From: Leifsonia sp. ALI-44-B | GTDB taxonomy: Bacteria > Actinomycetota > Actinomycetes > Actinomycetales > Microbacteriaceae | Direction of reading: 5' to 3' | Assembly: GCF_001984125.1 (NCBI RefSeq) | Contig: NZ_MTQL01000007.1 | Span: 496,001 to 560,000, forward strand | Length of the DNA: 64,000 nt | In this document: positions 27,645 to 36,400 of the stretch, in pieces | How the letters are laid out: each line of letters starts with the position of its first letter | Position numbering within the stretch: the first letter of the stretch is position 1 | Notes under the pieces: generated by a model | What the model was told of the DNA's origin: nothing | Databases searched by the model: none | The model's input: the letters and a program-made list of their open reading frames with translations, nothing else | Program-made: the position numbers and the translations under genes

Positions 27645-28126
27645 TGATCCAATTGCTGCGAGTCGATCACCGACTCATACACGGCCAGGTCGTGATGTCC
27701 TGGATGCGCAGCCTCGAGCCCACGGCGATCCTCGTGGCCAACGACAGCGTGCCGAACGACGAGCTGCGCAAGAGCACGCTCAAAATGGCCAAGCCCACCG
27801 ACGTGAAACTGGTCATCAAGACCGTGGCCGACTCGATCGAGGCCATCAACTCGGGCAAGACCGACTCCTACAAGCTGTTCATCCTGACCGAGAGCGTCGA
27901 GGATGCTGTGCGCCTGGCCCGGGAGTGCCCCGCCATCCGCCACATCAACCTCGGCGGCACGAAGCGCCTGCCGGGCACGACACCGCTCACCAACACCGTC
28001 AATCTCACGGCCGACGAGGTCAGCGCACTGCGCGAACTCGCAGCCACGGGCGTCGAGGTCGAAGCGCGCGCCGTCGCCACCGATCGCAAGACGGTCGTGA
28101 CCGCGGACAGCGTGGTGGGGTCATGA
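27644..28126 (+). CDS. PTS EIIB component, mannose family
   Basis: 160 residues. RVDHRLIHGQVV carries the phospho-His13. Its ATG overlaps the EIIA stop (TGATG). It transfers phosphate to the sugar as it enters through EIIC/EIID. Confidence 0.95.
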   Translation: MIQLLRVDHRLIHGQVVMSWMRSLEPTAILVANDSVPNDELRKSTLKMAKPTDVKLVIKTVADSIEAINSGKTDSYKLFILTESVEDAVRLARECPAIRHINLGGTKRLPGTTPLTNTVNLTADEVSALRELAATGVEVEARAVATDRKTVVTADSVVGS

Positions 28127-28905
28127 TCACCGCACTCATCCTGTTCTGCGCGGCCCTGACTCTCGGCCTGATCGACCTCTTCTTCGGCCGCAACCTGGCC
28201 ATCCGACCGCTCGTGACGGGCACGGTCGTGGGCTTCATCCTGGGCGACCCCGTGAAGGGCATGGCTATCGGCGCCACGCTCGAGCTCGCGTTCATCGGCC
28301 TATTCACGGTGGGCGGCGCCATGCCTCCCGAGATCTTGACGGGTGGCATGCTCGCCACGGCGCTGGCCATCACGGCGGATGCGGGGGCCGAAACGGCTCT
28401 CGTCCTTGCCTTCCCCATCGCGGCCCTGGGCCTCATCGTGAAGAATCTTCACTTCGTCTTCGTGGCGCCCGCGCTGTTGCATCGGGCCGACACGTTCGTG
28501 CAACGCGGTTCCATCCGCGGGGTCAGCGCCATGCACATCCTGTCCGGGTTCCTCTGGGTGTTCTGGTTGGCGCTCGTCGTGGGCATCTCCTACGCCGTGG
28601 GCAGCGATGCCATCGGGGCCGTGGTCGCCGCCATCCCCGAGCCCGTCACGGTGGGCCTGCAGGTGGCCACCGGCATCCTGCCCGCCCTCGGTTTCGCGCT
28701 TCTCGGCCGGATGCTCATGGGCAAACGCGTCATGCCCTTCTTCTTCCTGGGCTTCCTGATCGTCACCTACAGCGGGTTCCCGATCGTCGGACTCGCGGCC
28801 GTCGCGGCCATGGTCGCCTGGATCCTCGTGGACATCGAACGCCGCCGCACCCCCGCGCAGAACCCCGCCCTCGCCCTGAACGGAGCAGCAGACGATGACT
28901 TCTGA
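28123..28905 (+). CDS. PTS EIIC component, mannose/sorbose family
   Basis: 260 residues, mostly membrane-embedded. TLELAFIGLFTVGGAMPPE is the conserved EIIC motif. ATGA overlap with EIIB. It forms the sugar channel with EIID. Confidence 0.94.
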   Translation: MITALILFCAALTLGLIDLFFGRNLAIRPLVTGTVVGFILGDPVKGMAIGATLELAFIGLFTVGGAMPPEILTGGMLATALAITADAGAETALVLAFPIAALGLIVKNLHFVFVAPALLHRADTFVQRGSIRGVSAMHILSGFLWVFWLALVVGISYAVGSDAIGAVVAAIPEPVTVGLQVATGILPALGFALLGRMLMGKRVMPFFFLGFLIVTYSGFPIVGLAAVAAMVAWILVDIERRRTPAQNPALALNGAADDDF

Positions 28906-29794
28906 TCTCTCGACCACCGGTCCCGACAGCCCCGAATCGCCCGCCGGCGCGACCGACGCTCCGGGCGCGACGAACGCTCCCGGCGCGATCAGCACGGCCG
29001 TGCTCAACCGCATGTACGTGCGCGCCCTGAGTGTCGAAGCATCCTTCAACTACGAGCGCCAGCAGGGTCTGGGCTTCGCCTACTCGATGATCCCCGCGGT
29101 CAAGGCGCTCTACGCCAAGGAGGCCGAGCAGGCCGCGGCGCTCAAGAAGCACCTCGAGTTCTTCAACACCACGCCCTACGTGGCCACGGCCATCGTGGGT
29201 GTCTCGACGGCCGTCGAGGAGCAGCTGAGCCGCGACCGCACGCTCGACCCCGCGACCGCCAACAGCGTGAAGGCCGCCCTCATGGGCCCGCTCGCGGGCA
29301 TCGGCGACTCCCTCTATTGGGGCACCATCCGCCTGCTCGTCACCGGCATCGGCGTCTCGCTGGCCATGGCGGGAAACATCCTCGGGCCGATCATCTTCTT
29401 CCTCGGGTTCAACATCCCTGTCCAGGTGCTCTCCTACCTCTACCTGCGCTCGGGCTACCGGTTCGGCACCAAACTGCTCGCCCGCATCTCGGGCAGCGAT
29501 GGGATGGCGAGCCTGACCTATGGTGCGGGCATCGTCGGTCTCATGGTGATCGGCGGGCTCACGGCATCCCTCGTCTCGATTCACGTGCCCATCGAATTCG
29601 AGGTGGGCGAGGGCACGAGCTCGATCCAGACGGATGTCCTCGACGGAATCATGCCCGGCATCCTCGCCCTCGGCGCCTTCTGGCTCATCTACTGGCTGCT
29701 CGGCAAGGGCTGGAAGACGACATGGCTGCTGCTCGCGATCTTCGGCGTCGGCCTGGTCGGCGCGTTCACGGGCGTGCTGGGCGTCGCATCCTGA
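28895..29794 (+). CDS. PTS EIID component, mannose family
   Basis: 299 residues. An Ala/Pro/Gly-rich N-terminus (30 residues) precedes SFNYERQQGLGFAYSMIPA and the hallmark MGPLAGIGDSLYWGTIRLL. The gene overlaps EIIC by 11 bp. It completes the transporter complex. Confidence 0.95.
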   Translation: MTSDLSTTGPDSPESPAGATDAPGATNAPGAISTAVLNRMYVRALSVEASFNYERQQGLGFAYSMIPAVKALYAKEAEQAAALKKHLEFFNTTPYVATAIVGVSTAVEEQLSRDRTLDPATANSVKAALMGPLAGIGDSLYWGTIRLLVTGIGVSLAMAGNILGPIIFFLGFNIPVQVLSYLYLRSGYRFGTKLLARISGSDGMASLTYGAGIVGLMVIGGLTASLVSIHVPIEFEVGEGTSSIQTDVLDGIMPGILALGAFWLIYWLLGKGWKTTWLLLAIFGVGLVGAFTGVLGVAS

Positions 29795-29844
29795 GCCACC
29801 GCGCATCCGCTCTCTCTTCTCACCGCATCACAGCAAGGACTGAC

Positions 29845-30918
29845 ATGACGACAATGCTCGACTGCATCACCGAACAACCCGCGATCTGCGAAACCATCCT
29901 GCGCGACGAGGCCCACAGCTTCGGCGACCTCGACCGGCTGCTGGATGGCCGCACGGTCACGCGTGTGCTCGTGCTCGCCACGGGCTCCTCGATGAACGCC
30001 GTGCGCGCCACCGAACGGCACTTCGCGGCCGTGGCCGGCGTCAGCACCGTGACCATCGAGCCCTACACGTTCTCGGAGTACGAGACCATCGACACCGCTT
30101 TCGACCTCGTCGTCGCCGTCTCGCAGCGCGGCACGAGCACGTCCACGATCGACGCCGTCGCGGCCGCCCGTGCCCGCATCGATGCGCCCATCGTGGCCAT
30201 CACGGGTGACGTGAACTCTCCTCTCACCGAGCACGTCGACGCATCCGTCAACATCCGGTGCGGGGACGAGGCCGTGCGCTACTCGACCAAGGGCGTCACC
30301 TCGACCGTGCTCACGCTGCTGCTGCTGTCGGTGCGCCTGGCCGAGCGCCAGGGGCGCGTGGTCGAACCGCGCGACGGGCGCGAGGGGATGGCCGCGGCCG
30401 TCGCCCAGCTGCCCCGCATCATCGAGGATGCCGAACGCTACTACGCCGGGAATGCGGCCGAACTCGACGCGGTCAGCCGCATCTCGGTTCTCGGCTACGG
30501 CCCCAACATCGGCACGGCCGTGGAGGCGGAGACGAAGATCATCGAGACCGTGCGCGTGCCCGTGCAGGGCATGGAGCTCGAGGCCTACATGCACGGCCCG
30601 CTGTTCGAGCTCAAGCGCGACTACACGCTGTTCCTCACCGAGGTTCCCGGCGTGAGCTCGGCCGCGCGGTTGCGCCAGTTCGCGGAGTTCGCGTCGCGCT
30701 ACTGCGACTTCGTGCACATCGTGACGCTCGGGGCCCCGACCGGGTGGCCGCGCGAACTGGCGCTCGACCTCGATGTGGCCGAGGTGTTGTCGCCGCTCGC
30801 GCTCATCCCCGTCTACCAGGTGTTCGCCTACCGCATGTCGGTGGCGAAGGGCAACGACCTCGTGGCGCCCGCGTTCCCCGACTTCCGGTCGGCGATGCGC
30901 ACGAAGGTCGCAGGTTAG
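29845..30918 (+). CDS. SIS-domain sugar isomerase/deglycase (GlmS/FrlB-like)
   Basis: 357 residues with two SIS domains. Sugar-phosphate contacts are visible in ATGSSMNA and SQRGTSTST; ETKIIETVRVPVQGMELEAY followed by MHGP matches the catalytic part of GlmS-type isomerases. There is no glutaminase domain. With a mannose-type PTS this layout recalls loci that import and phosphorylate fructosamines or glucosamine conjugates and then release the amine. The substrate is inferred. AAGGA precedes ATG 29845. Confidence 0.85.
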   Translation: MTTMLDCITEQPAICETILRDEAHSFGDLDRLLDGRTVTRVLVLATGSSMNAVRATERHFAAVAGVSTVTIEPYTFSEYETIDTAFDLVVAVSQRGTSTSTIDAVAAARARIDAPIVAITGDVNSPLTEHVDASVNIRCGDEAVRYSTKGVTSTVLTLLLLSVRLAERQGRVVEPRDGREGMAAAVAQLPRIIEDAERYYAGNAAELDAVSRISVLGYGPNIGTAVEAETKIIETVRVPVQGMELEAYMHGPLFELKRDYTLFLTEVPGVSSAARLRQFAEFASRYCDFVHIVTLGAPTGWPRELALDLDVAEVLSPLALIPVYQVFAYRMSVAKGNDLVAPAFPDFRSAMRTKVAG

Positions 30919-30928
30919 TTAGTTCGAG

Positions 30929-30964
30929 ACGCCCGCCGGCTGCCTGAGGGCGGTCGGCGGGCGT
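30929..30964 (+). terminator. Terminator of the PTS operon
   Basis: ACGCCCGCCG (30929-30938) pairs perfectly with CGGCGGGCGT (30955-30964), 11 bp past the SIS stop, followed by TTG only. It also faces the end of the leftward SDR gene. Confidence 0.7.
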
Positions 30965-30975
30965 TTGACTGCCCG

Positions 30976-31644
30976 TCAGTCGGCGTCGAGCTCGGTGGCG
31001 TAGGTGCGGAACTCGCTGCGTTCCTTGTGCATCTTCCAGAGCAGGTCGGCGAGCGCCGCCGGGTTCTTCTGCGGGTGGTTCTCGTCGATCGATCCCGGGA
31101 TGATGAGCTGCGCGACATGGATGTCGTCACCCGCGAGTTCGTCGTGCAGCATCGTCGCGAAGGCACTCTGTCCCGCAAATGCGATCGAGGTGCCCGCGAG
31201 CCGCCCGACGGGTTTCACGGCCGTGCCGCCGTTGACGAACAGGATGCTTCCGCCACCCAGGAAACGCATCCCCGGCACGACCTGGTGCACCGCGGCGACG
31301 GGCCCGAAGATCGAGAACTCGACCGGTCCGACGAGGTCGGCGGGTGTGGTCTCGAGCACTGGGCGCATGAAGTCCTTCTGGGGTAGCGGGCTGTACTGCA
31401 GCACCTCGATGGGTCCGAGCTTTTCGGTCGCGGCCTCGAGGGCGGCCGCGATGCTGGCGGGCTCGCGCACGTTGGCGACGAAACCGGCGGCGCTGATGCC
31501 TTCTGCGGCCAGGTCGGATGCGAGGGCATCCACGTGTTCGCGGTTGCGCGAGATGAGGGCGACGGCGAAACCTTCGCGGGCGAAACGGCGGGCGACGGCG
31601 GCACCGAGGCCACGGCCGGCCCCGACGATAGCAAGAGTAGTCAT
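30976..31644 (-). CDS. Atypical short-chain dehydrogenase/reductase-like protein
   Basis: 222 residues. A Rossmann start LAIVGAGRGLGAAVARRF with NAD(P)-binding glycines and FVANVREPAS. The usual YxxxK catalytic pair is missing: the aligned stretch reads FAGQSAFATM (Phe and Ser instead of Tyr and Lys). It may bind NAD(P) without oxidoreductase activity. Start MTTLAIV (31644) chosen because the fold begins there. It is monocistronic and convergent with the PTS operon. Confidence 0.75.
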   Translation of the reverse strand: MTTLAIVGAGRGLGAAVARRFAREGFAVALISRNREHVDALASDLAAEGISAAGFVANVREPASIAAALEAATEKLGPIEVLQYSPLPQKDFMRPVLETTPADLVGPVEFSIFGPVAAVHQVVPGMRFLGGGSILFVNGGTAVKPVGRLAGTSIAFAGQSAFATMLHDELAGDDIHVAQLIIPGSIDENHPQKNPAALADLLWKMHKERSEFRTYATELDAD

Positions 31645-32012
31645 GCCTTCATCCCAGCACCGATCAGCGCATCGCGCAGGGGGCTTGCGGCGCCGCCCGG
31701 CCGCCGTCGGTGGTCTGCCTGAGCGCACTGCCGCGCGCATGCCTGGGTAAAACCAGTTGGGCCCGCCAATGACGGGCCCAACTGCGTTTCTGAAGCCGAG
31801 TGGTGCCTAACCCGAGACGGGCCAGAGGACTGAGATCCATCGGTGATGCGTCCATCGTCTCATCAGTTAGGCGGCCCCGCTACCCATCATTTGCAACGCC
31901 GATCATGCGGCCAGGCACGATCAAGCGAGCATGGCAATGCGTTGGGGGCACACTGGGCTACCCAGTGGTGGCACTGCGACTCGGCGTCGGTGGTCTGCCC
32001 TAGCCTGCTGAT
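31645..32012. other. Intergenic region with hairpin and flanking direct repeats
   Basis: No convincing gene. CGTCGGTGGTCTGCC occurs at 31705-31719 and again at 31985-31999. Between them is a hairpin (31754-31784: CAGTTGGGCCCG, 7-base loop, exact complement), followed leftward by GTTTT. The layout resembles a small degraded insertion. Confidence 0.5.
31754..31784 (-). terminator. Hairpin with T-run, no gene attached
   Basis: A perfect 12-bp stem with 7-base loop. Read leftward it is followed by GTTTTACC, a fair intrinsic terminator, but no leftward gene ends here. It may protect the SDR gene from upstream transcription or be left over from a lost gene. Confidence 0.5.
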
Positions 32013-33134
32013 ATGCAGCCTTATCGCCTGACGATCGACGACGACGCGCTCTCCGACCTGCGCACCCGGCTCGAGCGCACGGCGCTTCCGCAGCCGATCG
32101 GTGATGCGGCGGTGGAGAGCGGTTTGAGGCTCGAGCGCCTGGGCGGGTTGCTCGATCACTGGAGGGAAGGATTCGACTGGCGGCGGGTCGAGCGCGAGCT
32201 GGCGGCGGTGCCGCAGTTCACGGCGACCATCGACGGTCAGCTCATCCACTTCGCCCATGTGCAGGCGCCGGCCGAGGCTCGCGGGCACCGAGTGCCCGTC
32301 ATCGTCTTTCACGGGTGGCCCTATTCGTTCATCGAGATGCTGCCGTTGGCACGCCTGCTGACCGCGGATGGTGACGCCGACGTCGTCTTCGATGTGGTCG
32401 TCGCCTCGCTGCCCGGCTATGGGCCGTCCCCCGCGCTCGTCGACCGCCCCTTCACCGGCCCCGTCGTCGCCGAACTCATGCACTCGCTCATGGTCGACAC
32501 GCTCGGCTACGACCGCTACATCTGTTACGGCGAAGACGTCGGGTCGACCACGAGCGACTGGATGGCGGCGCTCCACCCCGAATCCGTGCTCGGCCTCTTC
32601 GCCACGCACGCCGCGTTCCCGGCGGAATCGCGCGCCCACAACCTCACGGCGGAGGAGGCCGGCTGGGTGGCCGACCACGGTACCGCTTGGAAGCGCTCAC
32701 TCGCCTACGCGGCCATGCAGTCGACGCGACCCGAGACGCTCGCCGTCGCGCTCAGCGACTCGCCCGCGGGTCTGGCGGCGTGGATCGTCGAGAAGCTGCT
32801 CGCCTGGTCGGGCGAGGGCGAGTGGTGGAATGACGACGAACTCCTGACCACGGTGTCCCTCTACTGGTTCACGCGCAGCATCGGCACGTCGTTCGCGCCC
32901 TACCGCGACCACCGACTGCAAGCCGAGTTGCCCGAGATCACGGTGCCCGCCGGGGTGGCGGTGCAGCACGGGGAGCGCGGGCTGCCGCGCAGCTATGCGG
33001 CGCGCACCTATCGCGACATCCGCCGGTGGACGGACCTCGACCGCGGCGGTCACTTCACGGCCTGGCAGACGCCGCAGCTCGTGGCGGCCGAGCTCACGGC
33101 CTTCGTCAGTGGGCTGCACTCAGACGAGCACTGA
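32013..33134 (+). CDS. Epoxide hydrolase, EHN-domain alpha/beta hydrolase
   Basis: 373 residues. The EHN cap (about 1-95: YRLTIDDDALSDLRTRLE, RLGGLLDHW) precedes an alpha/beta hydrolase core. The oxyanion motif is HGWPYS. The nucleophile Asp175 in GEDVGS and the catalytic His347 in GGHFTAW are both present. It opens epoxides to diols in the cytoplasm. Confidence 0.9.
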   Translation: MQPYRLTIDDDALSDLRTRLERTALPQPIGDAAVESGLRLERLGGLLDHWREGFDWRRVERELAAVPQFTATIDGQLIHFAHVQAPAEARGHRVPVIVFHGWPYSFIEMLPLARLLTADGDADVVFDVVVASLPGYGPSPALVDRPFTGPVVAELMHSLMVDTLGYDRYICYGEDVGSTTSDWMAALHPESVLGLFATHAAFPAESRAHNLTAEEAGWVADHGTAWKRSLAYAAMQSTRPETLAVALSDSPAGLAAWIVEKLLAWSGEGEWWNDDELLTTVSLYWFTRSIGTSFAPYRDHRLQAELPEITVPAGVAVQHGERGLPRSYAARTYRDIRRWTDLDRGGHFTAWQTPQLVAAELTAFVSGLHSDEH

Positions 33135-33144
33135 CACCCGACAG

Positions 33145-33184
33145 CTCGTCGGCTCGTCGGCTCGTCGGCTCGTCGGCTCGTCGG
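33145..33184. repeat. Five tandem copies of the octamer CTCGTCGG
   Basis: Perfect 8-bp repeats (5x) between the epoxide hydrolase stop and the TPR gene start, ending 13 bp before the latter. Copy-number change would alter the leader or promoter spacing. Confidence 0.95.
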
Positions 33185-33197
33185 CCAGGATAGGGGC

Positions 33198-33713
33198 ATG
33201 ACGCCTTCCGCCCTCGACGCCCAATTGGACCGCATCTTCGACGCGCGCAACCGCGACGACATGGGGCCCACGATCGCAGCGCTCCTGCCGATCTACGAAG
33301 CGCACCCGTCCGAGCCTCGCGTGCTCTACGAGGTCGGCGGCGCCTATGACACGGCGGGCGAGGAAGAAACCGCCGTCGGGTTCTATGAACGCGCCATGGC
33401 CGCAGGGCTGTCGGGAGACATCCGCCGCCGCTGTTATCTGCAATACGGCAGCACCCTGCGCAACCTCGGGCGGCTCGACGAGTCCCTCGACGTCTTCGCG
33501 CGAGCCCGCGATGAGTTCCCCGACTCGGTCGCCCTCGGCGCCTTCGAGGCACTCACCCTCCACGCCGCCGGCCGCGCGAACACGGCCCTCGGCAGCCTGC
33601 TGACACTCCTCGCGGAGAACGTGCACGCCGACGAGCTCGAACGCTACAAACCCGCCATGCGCGGCAACGCCGACTACCTCGCATCCCTCGATGCCGACGG
33701 CGCGCACACGTGA
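33198..33713 (+). CDS. Tetratricopeptide-repeat protein
   Basis: 171 residues with about three TPR-like helix pairs (VLYEVGGAYDTAGEEETAVGFYERAM and a following pair). Likely cytoplasmic and protein-binding. It begins 13 bp past the octamer repeat with AGGATAGGGG upstream. Its stop overlaps the next GTG start. Confidence 0.8.
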   Translation: MTPSALDAQLDRIFDARNRDDMGPTIAALLPIYEAHPSEPRVLYEVGGAYDTAGEEETAVGFYERAMAAGLSGDIRRRCYLQYGSTLRNLGRLDESLDVFARARDEFPDSVALGAFEALTLHAAGRANTALGSLLTLLAENVHADELERYKPAMRGNADYLASLDADGAHT

Positions 33714-34189
33714 GTGAGCCGACTGCACCCGGACAACACAACGGCGCCGACGAGGCCGAACTACGGGTGCTCGCCGAGCTGGAGGGCTACGCGCGCCTCT
33801 GCGCGGGCGACTCGGCCACCTTCAGTCGCGAAGACTTCGTGACCGCTTCCATCACCGAAATCACGGTGACGCCCCACAATCCGGCGAGCCGAACATTCAG
33901 CATCGCCGTCGAGCAATTTCTTCACGTCGAGGTCGGCGATCTCGGCGGCCACTTCGAACTCGGCTACACCGACGCGGACATCGCGCTCGCGAAACGCATC
34001 GTCGAAGCCGTCATTGCAGGACGCATCTCGGAGACGCGCGCACTCGGGCGATCTCGCGTCGACGTCACGCTCGCCGACGGGATGTCAACGCACGAAACCG
34101 GGTACGCCGGATGCCTCCCCGCGCTCATCCCGCTGCCGTTCTGGCGCCGCTGGGGGCGCCGCACCAACTACGAACCGTTCCGCCGCTAA
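33710..34189 (+). CDS. Hypothetical protein
   Basis: 159 residues, GTG start overlapping the TPR stop (GTGA). Soluble alpha/beta sequence, with a basic Trp-rich C-terminus (FWRRWGRRTNYEPFRR). Not recognised. Its 3' end overlaps the convergent small membrane protein gene by 4 bp. Confidence 0.65.
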   Translation: MSEPTAPGQHNGADEAELRVLAELEGYARLCAGDSATFSREDFVTASITEITVTPHNPASRTFSIAVEQFLHVEVGDLGGHFELGYTDADIALAKRIVEAVIAGRISETRALGRSRVDVTLADGMSTHETGYAGCLPALIPLPFWRRWGRRTNYEPFRR

Positions 34190-34359
34190 ACGCCCGACCC
34201 GGCGAAGATGCTCGCAAGGGCGACGTACGCCAGGAACAACAGGACGACCACGCCGCAGGCGATGCCCAGAGCGATACGACCGCCTCGCCCCGAATGGGTA
34301 AAGAGGTAGCCGATACCCATGATCACGAACACCATGAATGCAACACCGAGCAAGATCAT
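34186..34359 (-). CDS. Small two-span membrane protein (57 residues)
   Basis: Reads MILLGVAFMVFVIMGIGYLF, a short HSGRGGR turn, then a second hydrophobic segment IALGIACGVVVLLFLAYVAL and stop TAG. CAGGGGGAACG precedes the ATG. Two membrane helices joined by a positively charged loop; function unknown. It lies in the same direction as the arr-like gene 41 bp upstream. Confidence 0.7.
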   Translation of the reverse strand: MILLGVAFMVFVIMGIGYLFTHSGRGGRIALGIACGVVVLLFLAYVALASIFAGSGV

Positions 34360-34400
34360 CGTTCCCCCTGTTGGACGAGTTTGAAGAGTCCGTCGCGACC

Positions 34401-34811
34401 TCAGTTGATGATCTCGCCGCGCTCGTCAGCGCGGAGTTCGGCGAGGCGTTCGCGCCAGGCGTGAAGTGCCTCGGGAGTGAGGCGCGTCCAGTCGAAGACT
34501 TCGGCGACCACGCGAAGCGGCTCACCGCTGCGGTAGGAGCGGGTCGGGTTGCCAGGAAACTTCTTGTCGGTCACGTTGGGGTCGTTCTCGAACGCGCCCA
34601 GGGGCTCGACCTCGTACACGCGCGGCTCGGCATCACCCGCGGCGAGCTCGGCGGCGAGGCCGGCCCCGTCGCGCAGCGCCGTGAAGTAGATGTGGTTCAT
34701 GACGATCTCGGGCCGGTAGTTCGATCGGAACCCTGGCGTCAGCAGGTCCCCAGCTCGCAGATCGGCTTTCGTCCCGTGAAAGAACGGCCCGTCATCCAAC
34801 ACATCGCCCAT
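34401..34811 (-). CDS. arr: Rifamycin ADP-ribosyltransferase Arr
   Basis: 136 residues, the usual Arr length. FFHGTKADLRAGDLL carries the NAD-binding His; NHIYFTAL carries the conserved Tyr; DPNVTDKKFPGNPTRSYRS holds the catalytic Asp. Family members inactivate rifamycins by ADP-ribosylation of the C23 hydroxyl, and homologues are common in actinobacterial chromosomes. It is divergent from the RNA-repair pair across a 152-bp gap. Confidence 0.92.
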   Translation of the reverse strand: MGDVLDDGPFFHGTKADLRAGDLLTPGFRSNYRPEIVMNHIYFTALRDGAGLAAELAAGDAEPRVYEVEPLGAFENDPNVTDKKFPGNPTRSYRSGEPLRVVAEVFDWTRLTPEALHAWRERLAELRADERGEIIN

Positions 34812-34963
34812 GTCGGAATCCTACGGATGGCCTCGCCCTCGCGGTAGCTCGCGAAGGCGGCGCGACTCCCGGAGTGGGGGTGCCGCGCGGGGTGGGCGCG
34901 GCGCGGGCGCGGCGGGCGGGTTGTTACGGTGAGGGGAGTGTTATCGAGGGGAAGAGGGACACT

Positions 34964-36400
34964 GTGCTCGTGACGTTGACGTCGACCGCGCCGGAGGCTT
35001 CGAACCTGAGCCACCTTTTGCGCAAGCATCCGGGCAAGGCGCAGGTGTTCGACCTGTCGGTCGGGCAGGCGCACGTGTTCTACCCGGAGGCGAACGACGA
35101 GCGCTGCACCGTGGCGATGATGCTCGAAGTCGACCCCGTCGGCCTGGTGCGCGACAAACGCTTCCGCGGCGGCGATGCCTCGACCCTCGCGCAGTACGTG
35201 AACGACCGACCGTATGCCTCCTCGTCGATGGTCGCCGTGGCCATCGGGCAGGTGTTCCGCACCGCGATGGGCGGGCGCAGCGACGCGTTCCCCGAGCTGG
35301 CCGCCGGCACGCTGCCCCTGACCGTGACCGTCGCCGCGGTCTCGGCTCGCGGTGGCGCCGACCTCGTCCGGCAGCTTTTCGAGCCGCTCGGCTGGCAGGT
35401 CGGTGCGCGTCCGATCGCGCTCGATCGCGAGTATCCCGAGTGGGGCGACTCGCGCTACGTCGACCTCACGTTGACGGGCGACATCCGGTTGTCGGATGCC
35501 CTGAGGCACCTCTATGTGCTGCTGCCCGTGCTCGACGACGCCAAACACTATTGGGTGTCCGACGACGAGATCGGCAAGCTCATGCGCGCCGGCGAGGGAT
35601 GGCTGGCCGAACACCCCGAGCGCGACCTCATCACACGGCGCTATCTGGCGCATCAGCGCGGCATGGTCGGGGACGCTGAGGCGTTGCTCGACGGCGACGC
35701 GAGCGCCACGGATGCGTCAGCGAGCTCGGATGGCGCAGCGGAAGATGTTGCGGCCGACGGCCGCGCGCGAGCCGTTCAAGAACGTTCCCCGTCGCTCGCC
35801 CGCCTGCGAGCCGCGGCCGTCCTGCAGGCGCTCTCGGATGTCCGCGCCCACAGCGTCGCCGACGTGGGCTGCGGCCCGGGCGCGCTGCTCGTGCACCTCA
35901 TGGCCGAGCCCGCGTTCTCGCGCGTCATCGGCACCGACGTGTCGGCGCGCGCGCTCGAGGAGGCGGCCCGCCGCCTGAACCTGCGCGAGGCCAGCGACCG
36001 GGTGCGCGACCGCATCCAGCTGCTGCAGTCGTCGGTGACCTACCAGGACTCCCGGCTCGCGGGGCTCGACGCGATCGTGCTCATGGAGGTCATCGAACAC
36101 GTGGATGCCGCACGCCACGGTGCGCTCGAAGCATCCGTTTTCGGCGCCGCCGCCCCCGCCGCCGTCATCGTGACCACACCGAACAGTGACTACAACGCGT
36201 TGTACCCGTCGCTGCCCGCGGGCGAGTTCCGGCACACCGACCACCGGTTCGAGTGGAGCCGGGCGGAGTTCGAGGCGTGGGCCGCGAGCGTGTGCGAACG
36301 GTTCGGCTACACGGTCGAATTCCGCACGGTCGGCGACGTCGATGCGGCCCTCGGGTCGCCCACCCAGCTCGCACTCTTCCGAAAGGGCGGCCAGCGATGA
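34964..36400 (+). CDS. hen1: Hen1, 3'-terminal RNA ribose 2'-O-methyltransferase
   Basis: 478 residues. The N-terminal half (about 1-235) is the bacteria-specific domain that binds and activates the Pnkp ligase. The C-terminal methyltransferase has the SAM motif VADVGCGPGALLVHL and metal ligands in MEVIEHVDA and FRHTDHRFEW. It methylates the 2'-OH at the 3' end of a broken RNA so the sealed site resists recutting. GTG 34964 was chosen for the GAGGG five bases upstream; GTG 34970 is possible. ATGA overlap with pnkp. An Ala/Ser/Asp-rich linker (about 245-270) separates the halves. Confidence 0.94.
   Translation: MLVTLTSTAPEASNLSHLLRKHPGKAQVFDLSVGQAHVFYPEANDERCTVAMMLEVDPVGLVRDKRFRGGDASTLAQYVNDRPYASSSMVAVAIGQVFRTAMGGRSDAFPELAAGTLPLTVTVAAVSARGGADLVRQLFEPLGWQVGARPIALDREYPEWGDSRYVDLTLTGDIRLSDALRHLYVLLPVLDDAKHYWVSDDEIGKLMRAGEGWLAEHPERDLITRRYLAHQRGMVGDAEALLDGDASATDASASSDGAAEDVAADGRARAVQERSPSLARLRAAAVLQALSDVRAHSVADVGCGPGALLVHLMAEPAFSRVIGTDVSARALEEAARRLNLREASDRVRDRIQLLQSSVTYQDSRLAGLDAIVLMEVIEHVDAARHGALEASVFGAAAPAAVIVTTPNSDYNALYPSLPAGEFRHTDHRFEWSRAEFEAWAASVCERFGYTVEFRTVGDVDAALGSPTQLALFRKGGQR

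Noticed and set aside
31754-31784. tRNA or attachment site
   Set aside because: The stem-loop has no cloverleaf and no CCA end; only a terminator-like hairpin.
33145-33184. CRISPR array
   Set aside because: Units are 8 bp with no spacers; it is a simple tandem repeat.
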